In this document: positions 26,580 to 36,187 of the stretch, piece after piece
Position numbering within the stretch: position 1 is the stretch's first letter
Layout of the letters: every line of letters starts with the position of its first letter
NCBI RefSeq assembly: GCF_000308855.1
Contig: NZ_BAGM01000004.1
Location: 62,001-126,000, forward strand
Length of the DNA stretch: 64,000 nt
Origin: Nocardia veterana NBRC 100344
Lineage (GTDB): Bacteria; Actinomycetota; Actinomycetes; Mycobacteriales; Mycobacteriaceae
Direction of reading: 5' to 3'
Position numbers and translations under genes: made by a program
Notes under the pieces: model-generated
Seen by the model: the letters and a program-made list of their open reading frames with translations, nothing else
Databases searched by the model: none
What the model was told of the DNA's origin: nothing

Positions 26580-27170
26580 GTGAGCTATCCGTACGGATCC
26601 GGTTACGACGGGTATCCACCGCCGGGCTATCCACCGCCCGGGTATCCGCCCGCGCCGTATCCGGGCTACCTGCCCTATGGCTATCAGGAACCGCGGCCGA
26701 GCGGTGGCGCGGCGATCACAGCGGGGATCTTCGCGTTGATCCTGGCGCTGGTGGCGGGAGTCGGCGTACTCGGGCTGCTCGGTGGGGCCAGTAGCTTCGA
26801 CGACCCGCTCGACCCGTATGCCTATCGCTCGCACGACCTGGCCACCGTGTTCTATGTGATCGCAGTGGTCGACGGTGTGCTGGCGCTGCTGTGGGCCACC
26901 GGCGGCATCCTGTTGATGAATCACAAGAACAGCGGGCGCGTGCTGCTGGTCGTGCTGTCCTCGCTCGGGCTGCTGGGTGGCGTCGCCGGGATCGTGCTCC
27001 CGCTGGTCAACGGAGTGCCTGCGGCTTCGATCGGAGGCATCGTCGGCGCTCTGCTCGCCGCCCTGATGCTCAGCCTCACCCTGTCCGGTTCGGCCAAGCG
27101 CTGGTGCGGTGTCGGAATGCACGCCTATTCACCGGCTGCGTACTACGGTCAGCCGCCCTACCCGTACTGA
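26580..27170 (+). CDS. Pro/Tyr-rich four-helix membrane protein A
   Basis: This 196-residue protein starts at GTG 26580 behind AGGGGGACAGA. Its first 40 residues repeat GYPPPGYPPPGYPP-like units. Four predicted helices follow (ITAGIFALILALVAGVGVL, VFYVIAVVDGVLALLWA, VLLVVLSSLGLLGGVAGIV, IGGIVGALLAALMLSLTL), ending in a second Tyr/Pro tail (YYGQPPYPY). No catalytic motif is seen. The next gene is built the same way, so the two are probably a duplicated pair acting together. Such Pro/Tyr-rich membrane proteins are common beside actinobacterial envelope genes, but no function is known to me. Confidence 0.75.
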   Translation: MSYPYGSGYDGYPPPGYPPPGYPPAPYPGYLPYGYQEPRPSGGAAITAGIFALILALVAGVGVLGLLGGASSFDDPLDPYAYRSHDLATVFYVIAVVDGVLALLWATGGILLMNHKNSGRVLLVVLSSLGLLGGVAGIVLPLVNGVPAASIGGIVGALLAALMLSLTLSGSAKRWCGVGMHAYSPAAYYGQPPYPY

Positions 27171-27180
27171 GGGGTCGGCC

Positions 27181-27648
27181 ATGGCCTATCCGTACATGCA
27201 GCCTGCCTACCCTGCCGTCCCGCCGAGGCCGGGCGGCGGGTCCGCGATCACAACGGGTGTCCTGGCCCTGCTGCAAGGGCTCGGATCGACTGCATTCTCG
27301 ATCTTCGGGGCCATCTCGACCCGGCACGACCGAATGGACGGCGGCGACTCGACCCCGGATTTCATCGCCCTGACCATCTTCGGCTCGCTGTCGGCGCTGT
27401 TTCTCACCGGCGCGATCCTGCTGCTCTGCCGGCGATCGGCCGGACGTTTCATCGTCATCGCGATGACTTCGCTGGTCATGCTGGTGACCTCAGCCATCGT
27501 CGTCGTCGCGGCGCTGGCCGGAGGTATCGAGCAATCCGATGTGGTGCCGATCGCGGTGATGCTCGCGCTGCTGTTCGCCATCGAACTGCCGATTCTGGTC
27601 TGCGCGGCGATGAGCGCAACCGGGCGCTGGATCGCCGCGCGGCCGTGA
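27181..27648 (+). CDS. Pro/Tyr-rich four-helix membrane protein B
   Basis: The protein is 155 residues from ATG 27181, chosen over upstream in-frame starts because those lie inside the previous gene and GAGGGG sits 7 bases ahead. The N-terminus AYPYMQPAYPAVPPRPGGG echoes protein A, and four helices follow (ITTGVLALLQGLGSTAFSIF, IALTIFGSLSALFLTGAILL, FIVIAMTSLVMLVTSAIVVV, IAVMLALLFAIELPILVC). It lies 10 bases after protein A and is surely co-transcribed with it. Function unknown. Confidence 0.75.
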   Translation: MAYPYMQPAYPAVPPRPGGGSAITTGVLALLQGLGSTAFSIFGAISTRHDRMDGGDSTPDFIALTIFGSLSALFLTGAILLLCRRSAGRFIVIAMTSLVMLVTSAIVVVAALAGGIEQSDVVPIAVMLALLFAIELPILVCAAMSATGRWIAARP

Positions 27649-27683
27649 TCCGCCGTTCGTCCCGGCGGGCCGCACGCCCGTGA

Positions 27684-28955
<1,272 letters not shown>

Positions 28956-28999
28956 GTCCCGAGTAATGCGCCACCCGTACCGCGGACGCAGGAAGTGAA

Positions 29000-31027
29000 A
29001 TGACCGCACAAGTGACACTCGAGGATATGAGCACCGACACGCGCGCGAAATCCCTGCTGCAGCGCATCATCCTGCCCCGCCCGGGCGAACCGTTGGATGT
29101 GCGGACGCTGTACCTGGAGGAATCGACGACGAATGCGCGTCGGGCGCACGCTCCCACCCGCACCTCGCTGTCGATCGGCGCCGAATCCGAGGTGTCGTTC
29201 TGCACCTACTTCAACGCCGTGCCGGCGAGTTACTGGCGGCGCTGGACCATTCTGGACTCGGTGGTGCTGCGGCTGGAACTGTCCGGCCACGGCCGGGTCG
29301 ACGTCTACCGATCGAAGGCCGACGGGTCCCGAATTCACGTGCGCGGCAACGAATTCGCCACGACCACGGCGAGCCGTGAATCATTCACCGCACCGGTCGA
29401 CACCACCACCGTCGAATTCGAGGTCGATCTGGGCCCGTTCGAGGACGGCGGCTGGATCTGGTTCGACATCACGACCGACACCGCGGTCGAATTGCGCAGT
29501 GGCGGCTGGTACGCGCCGATCGAGGCGCCGGGTGAGGGCAGTATCGCCGTCGGTATGCCCACCTTCAACCGGCCCACCGATTGTGTGAACACGCTGACGG
29601 CGCTGGGTTCGGACCCGCTGGTGCTGGAAAAGATCAAGGCTGTGATCATTCCCGATCAGGGCAACCGCAAGGCCGTCGACGAGCCCGGATTCGCCGAGGC
29701 CGCAGCGGTTCTCGGGGATCGGCTCGCCATTCACGATCAGCCGAATCTCGGTGGTTCCGGCGGTTACAGCCGGGTCATGTACGAGGCGCTGAAAACGACC
29801 GACGCGCAGTACATCGTCTATATGGACGACGATATCGAGATCGAGCCGGACTGCATTCTGCGTGCTCTGGCCTTCGCTCGGTTCTCGCGCACTCCCACCC
29901 TGGTCGGTGGCCAGATGCTGAATCTGCAGGAGCGTTCGCATCTGCACACCATGGGTGAGGTGGTCGATCGCGGTATCTGGATGTGGACCGCGGCCCCGAA
30001 CGTCGAATACGACCACGATTTCTCGAAGTATCCGCTGCGCGACCGGGACAACTCGAAGTTGCTGCACCGCCGGATCGATGTCGATTTCAACGGCTGGTGG
30101 ACCTGTGTCATCCCGCGCGTGGTGGCCGAGGAGATCGGTCAGCCGTTGCCGCTGTTCCTGAAATGGGACGACGTCGAATACGGTCTGCGTGCCCGCGCGG
30201 CCGGATATCCGACCGTCACCCTGCCCGGTGCGGCGGTCTGGCATATGGCGTGGAGCGACAAGGACGACGCCATCGACTGGCAGGCCTATTTCCACCTGCG
30301 CAACCGTCTGGTGGTCGCGGCGCTGCATCTCGGCAACGACGGCCGTCCGATGATCGTCAACACCGTCAAGGCGACGCTGAAACACCTGCTGTGCCTGGAG
30401 TATTCGACGGTCGCGATTCAGAATCAGGCGATTCGCGACTTCCTGGCCGGGCCGGACAAACTGTTCGAGCTGCTGCCGACAGCGCTCGGCCAGGTGGCCG
30501 CCCTGCGCAAGGAGTACTCCGACGCGGTGATCGTCGGTTCCTCGACCGAGCTGCCGCTGCCCAGCGGCGCCGATGTCGGCGCGGTCGGCGAACCGCCGAA
30601 TCCGCTGGCGAAGATTGTCCGGCTCGGCAAGGGCGTACTGCACAATCTGCGCCCGGCCAAGACCGAACACCACGAGCGCCCGCAATTGAACGTTCCCACC
30701 CTCGACGCGCGTTGGTTCCTGCTCTCGCAGGTCGACGGGGTTACCGTGACCACAGCCGACGGGCGTGGCGTGGTGTATCGCAAGCGGGATCCGCGCCAGG
30801 CCCGGGAGCTGTTCGCCGAGGCGATGCGGCTGCGCCGGGAACTGGCCGCCCGGTTCCCGGAGATGCGCGACCGGTACCGTGCCGCGCACGCTCGCTTGAC
30901 CAGCACCGCGGCCTGGGAGAACGCATTCGGGATCGCCGGGAGCGACGGGACCGGAGGCGGCAGCGCGCGTAACCACGGAGGGACCCGCGGACGGCGCATC
31001 GAACACGACAATAGCGAGGACAAATGA
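29000..31027 (+). CDS. glfT2: Galactofuranosyltransferase GlfT2
   Basis: This 675-residue GT2 enzyme builds the bulk of the galactan by alternating beta-1,5 and beta-1,6 Galf addition on the decaprenyl-linked primer at the inner membrane face. Visible features: an N-terminal beta-barrel region to about residue 170, the DDD metal motif in YMDDDIEIEPD (Asp276-278), WDDVEYGLRARAAG (Asp390/391) and the catalytic-type His in AVWHMAWSDKDD (~415), then the C-terminal helical domain. The start is ATG 29000; an in-frame ATG at 29030 is possible. The stop overlaps the PAP2 start by 4 bases. Confidence 0.97.
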   Translation: MTAQVTLEDMSTDTRAKSLLQRIILPRPGEPLDVRTLYLEESTTNARRAHAPTRTSLSIGAESEVSFCTYFNAVPASYWRRWTILDSVVLRLELSGHGRVDVYRSKADGSRIHVRGNEFATTTASRESFTAPVDTTTVEFEVDLGPFEDGGWIWFDITTDTAVELRSGGWYAPIEAPGEGSIAVGMPTFNRPTDCVNTLTALGSDPLVLEKIKAVIIPDQGNRKAVDEPGFAEAAAVLGDRLAIHDQPNLGGSGGYSRVMYEALKTTDAQYIVYMDDDIEIEPDCILRALAFARFSRTPTLVGGQMLNLQERSHLHTMGEVVDRGIWMWTAAPNVEYDHDFSKYPLRDRDNSKLLHRRIDVDFNGWWTCVIPRVVAEEIGQPLPLFLKWDDVEYGLRARAAGYPTVTLPGAAVWHMAWSDKDDAIDWQAYFHLRNRLVVAALHLGNDGRPMIVNTVKATLKHLLCLEYSTVAIQNQAIRDFLAGPDKLFELLPTALGQVAALRKEYSDAVIVGSSTELPLPSGADVGAVGEPPNPLAKIVRLGKGVLHNLRPAKTEHHERPQLNVPTLDARWFLLSQVDGVTVTTADGRGVVYRKRDPRQARELFAEAMRLRRELAARFPEMRDRYRAAHARLTSTAAWENAFGIAGSDGTGGGSARNHGGTRGRRIEHDNSEDK

Positions 31028-31623
31028 CCGCACCCGTCTCCGCCGATTCGGCCGGCACTCCGCACCTGCAGGTGGTGGCCGACCCCGAGGTGGCCAAGCC
31101 CGCGGAGGTCCGGATCCTCAATGCGGTTCAGGGCACGATCGGTACGCCGCCGGTGATCAAGGCGGCGCGCGGGATGTCGCATTTCGGTGAGCACGCGCTC
31201 GGCTGGATGGCGATCGGCGCGGCCGGCGCTCTGGTCGACAAGTCCCGGCGCCGACAGTGGGCCGGTGTCGCGGTCGGCGCCTTCGGCGCGCATGCCGCCT
31301 CCGTGGTCATCAAGCGCATCGTCCGCCGCCCGCGTCCGCACGATCCGTCGGTGCAGGTCAACGTGTCGACTCCGAGCAAACTCAGCTTCCCGTCCTCGCA
31401 CGCCACCTCCACGACGGCGGCGGCCGTGTTGCTCGGGAAGTTGACCGGGCTACCCTTGCCTGCGGTGCTCGTGCCGCCGATGCTGCTCTCCCGGGTCGTT
31501 CTGGGAGTGCACTATCCCTCCGACGTGCTCGCCGGATCCGCTCTGGGTGCGGCATCCGCCGCAGCCGTGCTAGCCGCCGAAAAGAGATTCGCCAGTGACC
31601 GCACAGGAAAGAACCCTCGCTGA
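31024..31623 (+). CDS. PAP2-family phosphatase, probable decaprenyl-phosphoryl-5-phosphoribose phosphatase
   Basis: This 199-residue protein has the three phosphatidic-acid-phosphatase motifs: KRIVRRPRPHD (KX6RP), FPSSHAT (PSxH) and SRVVLGVHYPSDVLAG (SRX5HX3D). Its place between glfT2 and ubiA equals that of Rv3807c in M. tuberculosis. The proposed role there is removing the 5-phosphate from decaprenyl-phosphoryl-phosphoribose, before epimerisation to the arabinose donor. It overlaps glfT2 by 4 bases and lies one base from the preferred ubiA start. It is the least certain enzyme of the pathway by experiment, but the family assignment is firm. Confidence 0.92.
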   Translation: MTAPVSADSAGTPHLQVVADPEVAKPAEVRILNAVQGTIGTPPVIKAARGMSHFGEHALGWMAIGAAGALVDKSRRRQWAGVAVGAFGAHAASVVIKRIVRRPRPHDPSVQVNVSTPSKLSFPSSHATSTTAAAVLLGKLTGLPLPAVLVPPMLLSRVVLGVHYPSDVLAGSALGAASAAAVLAAEKRFASDRTGKNPR

Positions 31624-31624
31624 T

Positions 31625-32572
31625 ATGAGTGAAGAGCCGACCGGCACCGACCTCGACGAAGCCGTCCTGAAGGGTCCGCCGAAGACGCTGGCGGGCGGGA
31701 TCGTCAAGGCCGTGCGGCCGCGGCAGTGGGTGAAGAACGTCCTCGTGCTGGCCGCCCCGCTGGCGGCGGGCAAGGATGCGGTCACCGGCGCCTACGTCCT
31801 GGCGGATGCGACCGTGGTCGCGCATATCGCGATCGCGTTCGTCGTGTTCTGTATGGCGGCCTCGGGCATCTACCTGGTCAACGACGCGCTCGACGTCGAG
31901 GCCGACCGGGCCCACCCGACCAAGCGGTTCCGGCCCATCGCCGCCGGTGTGGTGCCGGTGAATCTGGCGTATTCGCTCTCGGCGGTGCTGCTGGTCGGCT
32001 CGATCGCGGTGTCGTTCCTGGCGTCCTGGCATCTGGCCGTCGTGATGGCGGTCTACATCGGCATTCAGTTGGCCTACTGCTTCGGCCTGAAACATCAAGC
32101 GGTGCTCGACATCTGCATCGTGTCCTCCGGCTTCCTGCTGCGCGCGGTCGCCGGTGGCGCGGCCGCCGATATCCGGCTCTCGCAGTGGTTCCTGCTGATC
32201 ATGGCCTTCGGCTCGCTGTTCATGGCGGCGGGTAAGCGCTACGCGGAGTTGAAGATCGCGCTCGACACCGGCGCCAAGATCCGCAAGTCGCTGCAGTACT
32301 ACACGCCCACCTACCTGCGCTTCATCTGGACCCTGTCGGCCACCGCGGTGGTGGTCTTCTACGGACTGTGGGCCTTCGAAACCGATCACAAGCACACCCA
32401 GTGGTTCGCGATCTCGATGATTCCGTTTACCATCGCAGTCCTGCGCTACGCGGTCGACGTCGATGGCGGCGAGGCCGGGGAACCCGAAGAGATCGCGCTG
32501 GGGGATCGCATTTTGCAGCTCCTGGCCATCGCCTGGATCGGAGCGGTAGGTGTCGCTGTCTATCTCACCTGA
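31625..32572 (+). CDS. ubiA: UbiA-family decaprenyl-phosphate phosphoribosyltransferase (DPPR synthase)
   Basis: This polytopic prenyltransferase-fold protein is 315 residues from ATG 31625. That start is preferred over GTG 31595 because the N-terminus MSEEPTG resembles the known mycobacterial start and AGGAAAG lies upstream. It joins phosphoribosyl pyrophosphate to decaprenyl phosphate, the first committed step to the arabinan donor DPA. Active-site Asp-rich motifs are visible: YLVNDALDVEADRAHPTKRF near residue 80 and FGSLFMAAGKRYAEL near 200. It overlaps the aftB reading frame by 23 bases if aftB begins at 32550. Confidence 0.96.
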   Translation: MSEEPTGTDLDEAVLKGPPKTLAGGIVKAVRPRQWVKNVLVLAAPLAAGKDAVTGAYVLADATVVAHIAIAFVVFCMAASGIYLVNDALDVEADRAHPTKRFRPIAAGVVPVNLAYSLSAVLLVGSIAVSFLASWHLAVVMAVYIGIQLAYCFGLKHQAVLDICIVSSGFLLRAVAGGAAADIRLSQWFLLIMAFGSLFMAAGKRYAELKIALDTGAKIRKSLQYYTPTYLRFIWTLSATAVVVFYGLWAFETDHKHTQWFAISMIPFTIAVLRYAVDVDGGEAGEPEEIALGDRILQLLAIAWIGAVGVAVYLT

Positions 32573-34538
32573 CGAGATGCTGGTAGCGGGAGACGAACAC
32601 GGGGAGGGGGCAGACGCGGAGTCGTCCGATCGCGCACTACGGCGCGACGGCGGTGCCGCGCGCCGCTTTTCGGTGCTCTCCCGCACGGTATTCGTCGGTG
32701 GGGTGATCGTCACCGTCGCGTTGTTCGGTATCGGCGCCTGGCAACGGCGCTGGATCGCCGACGACGGCCTGATCGTTCTGCGCACCGTGCGCAATCTGCT
32801 CGCGGGCAACGGCCCGGTCTTCAACGCGGGCGAGCGGGTGGAGACCAATACCAGCGCCGCCTGGACCTATGTCATCTGGTTCTTCAGCTGGATCAGCAAC
32901 GCCCGGCTGGAGTACGTCGGTCTGACTGTCGCACTGACCCTTTCCCTCCTGGCGATCGTCTTCGCCATGGTCGGATCGGCGCGGCTGTGGCGCCCGTTCA
33001 CCACCGGCGCGCCCACGCTGCTGCTGCCGGCCGGTGCGCTGGTCTATATCGCCGTTCCGCCCGCTCGTGACTACGCCACCTCCGGCCTGGAGAACTGTCT
33101 GGTCATCTTCTGGCTCGGCGTGCTGTGGTGGTTGCTGCTGCGCTGGAGCCAGGACGAGAAACCGCGTCTGGCAAACCTTCTCGTGGCCGGCTTCTGGGCG
33201 GGACTGTGCTGGGTCATCCGCCCGGAGATGACCGTGATCGGCGGTCTGGCCCTGGTCGTGCTGTTCTTCTCGCCGATGCCGCGGACTCGGTTGCGGCCGA
33301 TGCTGATTCGCGCGCTGCTGGTGGTGGTCGGCGGCGCGGTGTCGGTCGGCTATCAGATCTGGCGCATGGGCTATTACGGCCTGCCCTATCCGAACACTGC
33401 CGTGGCCAAGGAGGCCGGCGGGGCGAAATGGGGTCAGGGCCTGAAATATCTGTGGGATCTGGTCGGCCCGTACTACCTGTGGATTCCGCTGCTGGTGCTG
33501 ATCGTGGTGGCGGCAGTGCTGATCCGGAGTCGTCGCGGTGGCGCGGCTGCCGAGACCACCGGCGAGGCCCGGCGATCGGCGCGCGTGCAGCAGTGGCTGC
33601 GTTCCCCGGCCGCGGTCGTCACCGTGCTGGTCGGTGGCGGTCTGCTGCTGGTCGTCTTCAATATGCGGGTCGGCGGCGACTTCATGCACGGCCGCATGCT
33701 GCTGCCCCAGCTGTTCTGCCTGATGCTGCCGGTGTCGGTGCTGCCGGTGCGGCTGCCGGCCCGCGGCGCCGGCCGGTCGGGCTGGCTGCGCTGGTCGTTC
33801 GCCGTGCCGGCACTCGCCTGGGTCGGCACCATCGGCTGGGCGCTGTTCGCGGCGAACACCACCGCGAATACCTCGGGCGGTCAGATCAGCGCCTCCGGCA
33901 TCGTCGACGAACGGGTCTACTACGTGCTCAACAGTGGGCACGACCATCCGGTTCTGGCCGAGGACTATCTGGACTATCCGCGGATGCGGGCGATGCTGCA
34001 GGACATCGCCGCGACCCCGAACGGCGGTCTGCTGATCAATTCGCCGTCGTTCATGATGTGGTACGTCGCGCCGCCGCCGCTGCCGATTCCGCCCGGCGGT
34101 TACGGGCATACGGTGTACTTCCTCAATCTGGGCATGACCAGCATGAACGTGCCGCTCAGCGTGCGGGTCATCGACCAGGAGGGGTTGGCGTATCCGCTGG
34201 CCGCCCACACCGACCGGCTGGCCGACGGCCGGATCGGTCACGACAAGAATCTGTATCCGGACTGGGTCATCGTCGACACCGGTATGGTCGACCAGCATCC
34301 GTGGATGCCGTGGTTCCTCGATCAGCGTTGGGTGCAGCAGGCCCGGACGGCGCTGTCGTGTCCGGCCACGCAGGATCTGCTGGCGTCCTATCGGGCGCCG
34401 CTGACCTGGGATCGCTTCAAACACAACATCATCCAGTCGTTGCATTTCGCGAAGTACCGCATCGACCGGGTGCCCAAGTACGAAATCCAGCGTTGCCACC
34501 TGGTGGACCCGACGGCGCCGCTCCCGGCTCCGAACTAG
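32550..34538 (+). CDS. aftB: Terminal beta-(1,2)-arabinofuranosyltransferase AftB
   Basis: This 662-residue GT-C membrane enzyme adds the terminal beta-1,2 arabinofuranose that carries mycolic acids, using decaprenyl-phosphoryl-arabinose outside the membrane. The family signature WQRRWIADDGLIVLRTVRN, with the catalytic Asp pair, opens the first extracytoplasmic loop near residue 65. Many helices and a C-terminal ectodomain follow. The start is taken at GTG 32550 behind GGAGCGG; ATG 32577 is in frame and would avoid overlap with ubiA. The N-terminus is about 50 residues longer than the mycobacterial form I recall. Confidence 0.95.
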   Translation: MSLSISPDEMLVAGDEHGEGADAESSDRALRRDGGAARRFSVLSRTVFVGGVIVTVALFGIGAWQRRWIADDGLIVLRTVRNLLAGNGPVFNAGERVETNTSAAWTYVIWFFSWISNARLEYVGLTVALTLSLLAIVFAMVGSARLWRPFTTGAPTLLLPAGALVYIAVPPARDYATSGLENCLVIFWLGVLWWLLLRWSQDEKPRLANLLVAGFWAGLCWVIRPEMTVIGGLALVVLFFSPMPRTRLRPMLIRALLVVVGGAVSVGYQIWRMGYYGLPYPNTAVAKEAGGAKWGQGLKYLWDLVGPYYLWIPLLVLIVVAAVLIRSRRGGAAAETTGEARRSARVQQWLRSPAAVVTVLVGGGLLLVVFNMRVGGDFMHGRMLLPQLFCLMLPVSVLPVRLPARGAGRSGWLRWSFAVPALAWVGTIGWALFAANTTANTSGGQISASGIVDERVYYVLNSGHDHPVLAEDYLDYPRMRAMLQDIAATPNGGLLINSPSFMMWYVAPPPLPIPPGGYGHTVYFLNLGMTSMNVPLSVRVIDQEGLAYPLAAHTDRLADGRIGHDKNLYPDWVIVDTGMVDQHPWMPWFLDQRWVQQARTALSCPATQDLLASYRAPLTWDRFKHNIIQSLHFAKYRIDRVPKYEIQRCHLVDPTAPLPAPN

Positions 34539-34591
34539 TCCGCCCCGGGCAACGAATCAGTCGTGTATTAGTCTCGGTTTGATAACGCCGA

Positions 34592-34611
34592 CGTATCGAT
34601 TTCACGATACG
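34592..34611. promoter_or_regulatory. Inverted repeat upstream of the first mycolyltransferase gene
   Basis: CGTATCG-ATTTCA-CGATACG has 7-bp perfect arms. It lies 53 bases after the aftB stop and 110 bases before the next start. It could be a weak terminator for aftB or an operator. Confidence 0.4.
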
Positions 34612-34617
34612 CTCGGT

Positions 34618-34631
34618 GACGGACGTCCGTC
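34618..34631. promoter_or_regulatory. Perfect 14-bp palindrome upstream of the first mycolyltransferase gene
   Basis: GACGGACGTCCGTC is fully self-complementary with no spacer, which suits a dimeric regulator better than an RNA hairpin. It is 6 bases downstream of the 34592 inverted repeat. Confidence 0.4.
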
Positions 34632-34721
34632 GGGGGCGCATCGTCGTATGCGCACGGGTGATCATTCGCAGAGAAGAAACGCGGTCGGACGGGCCGCACT
34701 ACGGGAAAGGCCGGACAGGGT

Positions 34722-35828
34722 ATGCGAGGCGTGACTGTGCGATGGGTGCAGCAGAGACGTCGGAGACGGTCGCAGCAACCGTCGGCGCCTCAGCGAGCCG
34801 GATGGCTCAAGCGGTCGGCGGTGGGCGTGGCATTGGCGACGTTGCTGCCGTTCGGGGTGTCGGTGGCAGAGGCCGGACATGCGGCCGCCGCATTCAACCC
34901 GTCGGGTATCGATTTCTGGGTCGATTCGTCCATGGGACCGATCAAGTCCCGCATCTTCCGGGCGGCCGACGGCAACACCAGCCGGGTCGTGTACGCCCTG
35001 GACGGTATGCGCGCTCGCGGTGACCTCAACGGCTGGGAGATCGAAACCAACATCATCCCGGCGCTGCAGGGCGCCAACATCAACGTCGTGATGCCGGTCG
35101 GCGGCCCGTCGAGCTTCTACGCCGACTGGAACGCGCCGAGCAACTTCTTCGGCATCGACACCGCGTCGGCCGGCTCCGCCGGGTCGTCGACAGGTTCGGC
35201 GATGACCGGTTCCTCGAACTACAACGAGACCCTGGGCAAGGCCAACACCTACAAGTGGGAAACCTTCCTGACCCAGGACCTGCCGAACGCGCTCAGCTCG
35301 CGGATGGGCTTCAGCGCCCATCGCAACGGGGTCTTCGGTCTGTCGATGGGCGGTAGCGCCGCGCTGACCCTGGCGGCGTACCACCCGGAGCAGTTCAGCT
35401 ACGCGGGTTCCTTCTCCGGTTACCTGAACATCTCCGCGCCGGGTATGCGGGAGGCCATGCGTGTCGCGATGCTCAGCGCCGGTGGGTACAACATCGACGC
35501 GATGGCGCCGCCGTGGGGCCCGCAGTGGTTGCGGATCGATCCGTTCGTCTTCGCGCCGCGGTTGAAGGCCAACAACACCCGCCTGTGGGTTGCGGCCGGT
35601 AGCGGACTGCCCGCGCCGTCGGACGCGGTCGCTCCGCTCGACATCATCCAGGGCTCGCCGCTGGAAGCGTTGGCGCTGGCCAACACCCGCGCCTTCCAGG
35701 TCCGCATGATGACCCTGGGCGCCGGCAACGTCACCTACGACTTCCCGAATGTGGGTGTGCACAACTGGCACAACTGGGAGGCCGAGGTCTACCGAATGCT
35801 GCCGGATCTGTCGGCCAATATCGGCTGA
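34722..35828 (+). CDS. Antigen-85-type mycolyltransferase/esterase, copy 1
   Basis: This 368-residue secreted alpha/beta hydrolase has a long basic n-region (RRRRRSQQ) and a hydrophobic segment ending near AEAGHAAAA that forms the signal peptide. The mature part shows the antigen 85 layout: VVYALDGMRA, NVVMPVGGPSSFYADW, KWETFLTQDLPNAL, the nucleophile Ser208 in GLSMGGSAAL, a Glu in SPLEALALANTRAF and the His in VGVHNWHNW. The family transfers mycolates between trehalose and arabinogalactan. The usual GTHSW is GVHNW here, as in copy 2 (GVHDW). An extra Ser/Gly loop (residues ~150-165) is unique to this copy. A strong hairpin follows. Confidence 0.92.
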   Translation: MRGVTVRWVQQRRRRRSQQPSAPQRAGWLKRSAVGVALATLLPFGVSVAEAGHAAAAFNPSGIDFWVDSSMGPIKSRIFRAADGNTSRVVYALDGMRARGDLNGWEIETNIIPALQGANINVVMPVGGPSSFYADWNAPSNFFGIDTASAGSAGSSTGSAMTGSSNYNETLGKANTYKWETFLTQDLPNALSSRMGFSAHRNGVFGLSMGGSAALTLAAYHPEQFSYAGSFSGYLNISAPGMREAMRVAMLSAGGYNIDAMAPPWGPQWLRIDPFVFAPRLKANNTRLWVAAGSGLPAPSDAVAPLDIIQGSPLEALALANTRAFQVRMMTLGAGNVTYDFPNVGVHNWHNWEAEVYRMLPDLSANIG

Positions 35829-36187
35829 TCTCAGCGCGATTCGCGGCCCCGCGTCGGTCATCCGGCGCGGGGCCGTGGCATTTCCGGACCCGGCCGAAGT
35901 GATTGCCGAATGCTCGAGCGCCGGGCGTTTGCTGTGTCCCTCTGGGATGGGTTGCCGGAAATCGACCCCGCGCGCCCTTGTGTCGCAGATCACCTTTCGG
36001 AATATTTCCGCGTCGAAACTATTGGCTGCCCCGCCGGATCACCGATACTCGGTGGGTATCGAAGAACCTGCAGTACAGCGGCGAGTGTCTGGCGCCGAAA
36101 CGCTTTGTCGGGGTTGTCCGGAATGAGTGGCGGCCGCGCGGTGTGGGATCCGGTGCGGCCGTCGCTTCAGGTGAAAGGTCGAGTTCG
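35829..36187. other. 359-bp intergenic region between mycolyltransferase copies 1 and 2
   Basis: It holds a terminator-like hairpin at 35844-35875 and otherwise no supported gene. The frame of copy 2 stays open back to 35903, but the upstream codons give a composition unlike the mature proteins and no signal peptide. The AT-richer stretch at about 35990-36060 may carry the promoter of copy 2. Confidence 0.5.
35844..35875 (+). terminator. Strong hairpin after mycolyltransferase copy 1
   Basis: CGGCCCCGCG-T-CGG pairs with CCG-G-CGCGGGGCCG, giving a 14-bp stem (one T-G wobble) and a TCAT loop. It starts 16 bases after the stop codon. Only a weak T-run follows, as is usual in these GC-rich genomes. 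Confidence 0.75.

Noticed and set aside
35903-36187. Upstream extension of mycolyltransferase copy 2
   Set aside because: The frame is open, but the signal peptide begins at 36188 and GAAAGG precedes that ATG, so the extension is probably not translated.
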